Shown here one piece after another: positions 62,058 to 64,000 of a DNA stretch of 64,000 nt. The notes under the pieces were generated by a model. That model saw nothing but the letters and a program-made list of their open reading frames with translations, did not search any database and was not told where the DNA came from. This DNA comes from Bacteroidota bacterium (GTDB taxonomy: Bacteria > Bacteroidota > Bacteroidia > Chitinophagales > Chitinophagaceae). The DNA lies in contig JAFAGI010000009.1 of NCBI GenBank assembly GCA_023422835.1, forward strand, positions 62,001 through 126,000. The letters are read 5' to 3'. Each line of letters starts with the position of its first letter. Position 1 is the stretch's first letter. Both the position numbers and the translations under genes were made by a program.

Positions 62058-63302
62058 ATGAAAAAACTGCTTACAATTGCTATGCTATTTAGTTTATTAT
62101 TTGTTCAGTGCGATATCGCTTCGCCCAATAAAACCGGAGAAAAAGAAACGGACAGCTCCGTAAACACAGCCCCACGCTCTTCTGTCATAGACTCTTCCAT
62201 TAACAAACGCTTAATGGACTTTAGTTTTGATTTGCTTGGTAAAATACAGGCTACACAACCCGCTACCGAGAACTTTTTTGTATCTCCTCTCAGTTTACAC
62301 ATTGCTATGGGCATGTTGCTAAACGGCGCAAAAGGCGCCACCTACGATGAAATGGCGGAGGCTTTACATGTAAAAGGCATGGATATTTCCACGCTTAACC
62401 AGGCATATAGGCAACTCTTAACCACGCTGCCTGCTGCTGATCCCAAAGTGAAATTGCTGATTGCCAATTCCATCTGGTACAGAAATACTTTTAAGGTGAG
62501 CGATGTTTACCTATCAACGCTGAAAAACAATTTCCAGTCTGAAGCCACACCGCTGAGTTTTAGCCAGGATGACGTAAATACCATCAATAAATGGGCAAGT
62601 GATAAAACCAATGGCAAAATTCAGAAAGTATTGGAAGAGATCAACGATACGGATGTACTCTTCCTGCTGAATGCCTTGTATTTCAAAGGTGACTGGTCAG
62701 AAAAATTTGACAAGGCAAATACACGCGATGCCAATTTTACTCTGCAAAACGGGCAAAAGAAGAAAGTAAAAATGATGTACAGGCAGGACAAATATTTCTA
62801 TACCTCTACCGCTGAATTTACAGCTGTGCGCGTGCCTTACGGCGACAGCATTTATAACCTGACGCTGATATTGCCCAACAACGGAAGCTTACAGAATGCT
62901 TTAAACAGCCTGAATACAACCACATGGAACCAGCTGCAAAAAAATATGCAGCCGACTAAAGTACAGCTGGGCCTGCCCAGGTTTCAGCTGAGTTACACGA
63001 TCCGGCTGAACAACACACTTAATAAAATGGGCATCAAAAAAGTGTTCACCAATAATGCTGAACTGCAAAACATCAACCCGGATGGCGATCTGTTTGCAAG
63101 TTTTATAAAACAAGACACCTATTTGGGCGTAGACGAGGAAGGAACTGAAGCTGCGGCAGTAACCTCCATCGGGGTCAGCATTACTAGCATGCCGGTGATA
63201 GAACAGTTTATTTGCGACCGCCCCTTTGGGTTTATTATCAGCGAAAAAAATAACGGCAACATTTTATTTGCAGGAAGAATCACGAACCCTGACAGCAAAT
63301 AA
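62058..63302 (+). CDS. Serpin family protease inhibitor (probable lipoprotein)
   Basis: A 414-residue serpin with a signal peptide ending VQC (Cys19; the -1 Gln is atypical for a lipobox). Core segments are NFFVSPLSLHIAMGMLLNGA, LLIANSIWYRN, LFLLNALYFKGDW and DRPFGFIISE. The hinge of the reactive loop, EEGTEAAAVTSIGV, has small residues at P12-P10 and Thr at P14, as required for insertion in inhibitory serpins. The loop continues SITSMPVIEQF, so the scissile bond is likely at or near Thr-Ser or Ser-Met; the target protease cannot be read. Upstream is rpsT, with its own terminator between. Bacterial serpins are scarce but recurring in Bacteroidota. Confidence 0.92.
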   Translation: MKKLLTIAMLFSLLFVQCDIASPNKTGEKETDSSVNTAPRSSVIDSSINKRLMDFSFDLLGKIQATQPATENFFVSPLSLHIAMGMLLNGAKGATYDEMAEALHVKGMDISTLNQAYRQLLTTLPAADPKVKLLIANSIWYRNTFKVSDVYLSTLKNNFQSEATPLSFSQDDVNTINKWASDKTNGKIQKVLEEINDTDVLFLLNALYFKGDWSEKFDKANTRDANFTLQNGQKKKVKMMYRQDKYFYTSTAEFTAVRVPYGDSIYNLTLILPNNGSLQNALNSLNTTTWNQLQKNMQPTKVQLGLPRFQLSYTIRLNNTLNKMGIKKVFTNNAELQNINPDGDLFASFIKQDTYLGVDEEGTEAAAVTSIGVSITSMPVIEQFICDRPFGFIISEKNNGNILFAGRITNPDSK

Positions 63303-63320
63303 TTTCAAATTCAGTTTTTA

Positions 63321-63356
63321 TCCTACATTTACTTTAAAAATAAAGTATGTGTAGGA
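63321..63356 (+). promoter_or_regulatory. Inverted repeat overlapping the lactonase start codon
   Basis: Two 16-base arms (63321-63336 and 63341-63356, two mismatches, AAAA loop) flank the start region; the ATG at 63347 lies in the 3' arm. Folding would hide the start codon. It could instead mark the 3' end of the serpin transcript. Confidence 0.5.
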
Positions 63357-64000
63357 TATTTCATCTCCTGTCAGCAGTTGCTCTCATCTTTGCTTCGTGT
63401 AGTCGAAACAACTACGTATTCGTTGGCACCTATACCAAACAGCAATCCAACGGTATTTATGTTTATCAATTTGATCCAAAAGCAGGAAGTTTAATGCCTG
63501 TATCACATACAAACAAGGTGAATGATCCTTCGTACCTTGCCTTATCGAAAAATAAAAAATATCTCTATGCGGTGAACGAAGGCAACGGCACGGTTTCCTC
63601 GTTTTCATTTGATAAAAAAAAGGGACTATTACATTTGCTTAACCGGCAACCTTCTGAAGGTGGTGCGCCCTGCTATGTTGCTGTTGATAACAGCGGAAAA
63701 TTCCTTACCATAGCAAATTACTCTGGCGGAAACTTTGTAGTTTACCCCATTGACAGAGACGGAAAAATTCTGCCTGCTGTACAGAATATCCGGCTTACAC
63801 CTAAAAGCAATACAAAACCATCCAACGCGCACACCACTGTTTTTTCACCTGATAATAAGTTTCTCTACGTAACCGACCTCGGAGCGGATAAGCTTTACCA
63901 ATATAAATTCTCAGCCACAGATAAGCAACCTGTGAACACCAAACCCACTATTTATGCATTACCTGAAGGTTACGGCCCGCGCCATATTGCCATCAATAAA
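63347..64000 (+). CDS. Lactonase family (7-bladed beta-propeller) lipoprotein, N-terminal part
   Basis: The first 218 codons of a gene that runs off the right edge. It starts with a lipoprotein signal (LIFASCSRNN, Cys18) and then a propeller of the Pgl/3-carboxymuconate cyclase-like family, starting YVFVGTYTKQQSNGIYVYQF and continuing YLYAVNEGNGTVSSF, LTIANYSGGNFVVYPI, FLYVTDLGADKLYQYKF and YGPRHIAIN. Family members include cytoplasmic 6-phosphogluconolactonase; a lipoprotein signal points instead to a periplasmic sugar-lactone role. The blades seen cover about half of the expected fold. Confidence 0.85.
   Translation, partial: MCRIFHLLSAVALIFASCSRNNYVFVGTYTKQQSNGIYVYQFDPKAGSLMPVSHTNKVNDPSYLALSKNKKYLYAVNEGNGTVSSFSFDKKKGLLHLLNRQPSEGGAPCYVAVDNSGKFLTIANYSGGNFVVYPIDRDGKILPAVQNIRLTPKSNTKPSNAHTTVFSPDNKFLYVTDLGADKLYQYKFSATDKQPVNTKPTIYALPEGYGPRHIAINK

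Overview
The window comes from the chromosome of a Bacteroidota bacterium, most likely a member of the Chitinophagaceae or a close relative. Evidence for this includes promoters of the TTTG-N17-22-TAnnTTTG type, starts with almost no Shine-Dalgarno sequence, a split transketolase, a zinc-free type B L31 protein, the futalosine route to menaquinone (mqnB, mqnD), PF10136 and DUF4251 proteins, many lipoproteins, an LptC/CorC cluster and the 2-oxoglutarate dehydrogenase form of central metabolism. Genes are densely packed and mostly housekeeping. I found no rRNA, tRNA, CRISPR array, prophage, integrase or transposase.

Layout. 0-3 kb: a sugar locus (GH3 glycosidase cut by the window edge, Nudix-type regulator, SemiSWEET transporter), then kdsC and a UbiA-family prenyltransferase. 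3-8.5 kb: a membrane protein of the so-called site-specific recombinase family, rpmE2, pyrH, a TM2 protein, a mono-haem cytochrome lipoprotein and frr. 8.5-12.5 kb: an unpaired transketolase N-terminal subunit, a DUF4251 lipoprotein, an Lrp regulator, an NlpC/P60 lipoprotein and an acyltransferase-like membrane protein. 12.6-18.3 kb: folate and pterin genes (pabC, pabB, pabA, folE, two PTPS paralogues) around an MBL-fold hydrolase and fabD. 18.3-22 kb: mqnB-mqnD-nif3-zinc ribbon operon. 22.4-26 kb: guaA, pfkA and a frameshifted sixA. 26-30 kb: a cytochrome c maturation operon (ccmE-ccmF). 30-36.8 kb: a peptide-type ABC permease, then coaX-OMP-lptC-corC-chrA. 36.8-43.2 kb: a membrane-anchored MutS-like ATPase, a DUF4153 protein, an M20 peptidase and a DUF1080 lipoprotein. 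43.5-50.2 kb: obgE, prfA, an amidohydrolase, an SRPBCC protein, an OmpH/Skp protein and an L,D-transpeptidase-like protein. 50.5-57 kb: secreted metallopeptidases (M13, and an M16 active/inactive pair). 57-64 kb: sucB-sucA, rpsT, a serpin and a truncated lactonase.

How the genes work together. pabA/B/C supply p-aminobenzoate for folate, and folE makes dihydroneopterin triphosphate, which the tandem PTPS proteins may turn into a biopterin-like cofactor. mqnB/mqnD make menaquinone, and ccmE/ccmF load haem onto c-type cytochromes for the respiratory chain that menaquinone feeds. kdsC and lptC serve lipopolysaccharide synthesis and export.

The most unusual sequence-level signals are a family of dispersed, palindromic intergenic elements (six sites, several ending at a start codon), a tandem 105-bp duplication upstream of fabD that creates two identical four-codon upstream ORFs, a near-leaderless kdsC promoter, a CcmE with a Cys-x-x-x-Tyr haem site, tandem PTPS-II-type genes, and a MutS-like ATPase with membrane segments.
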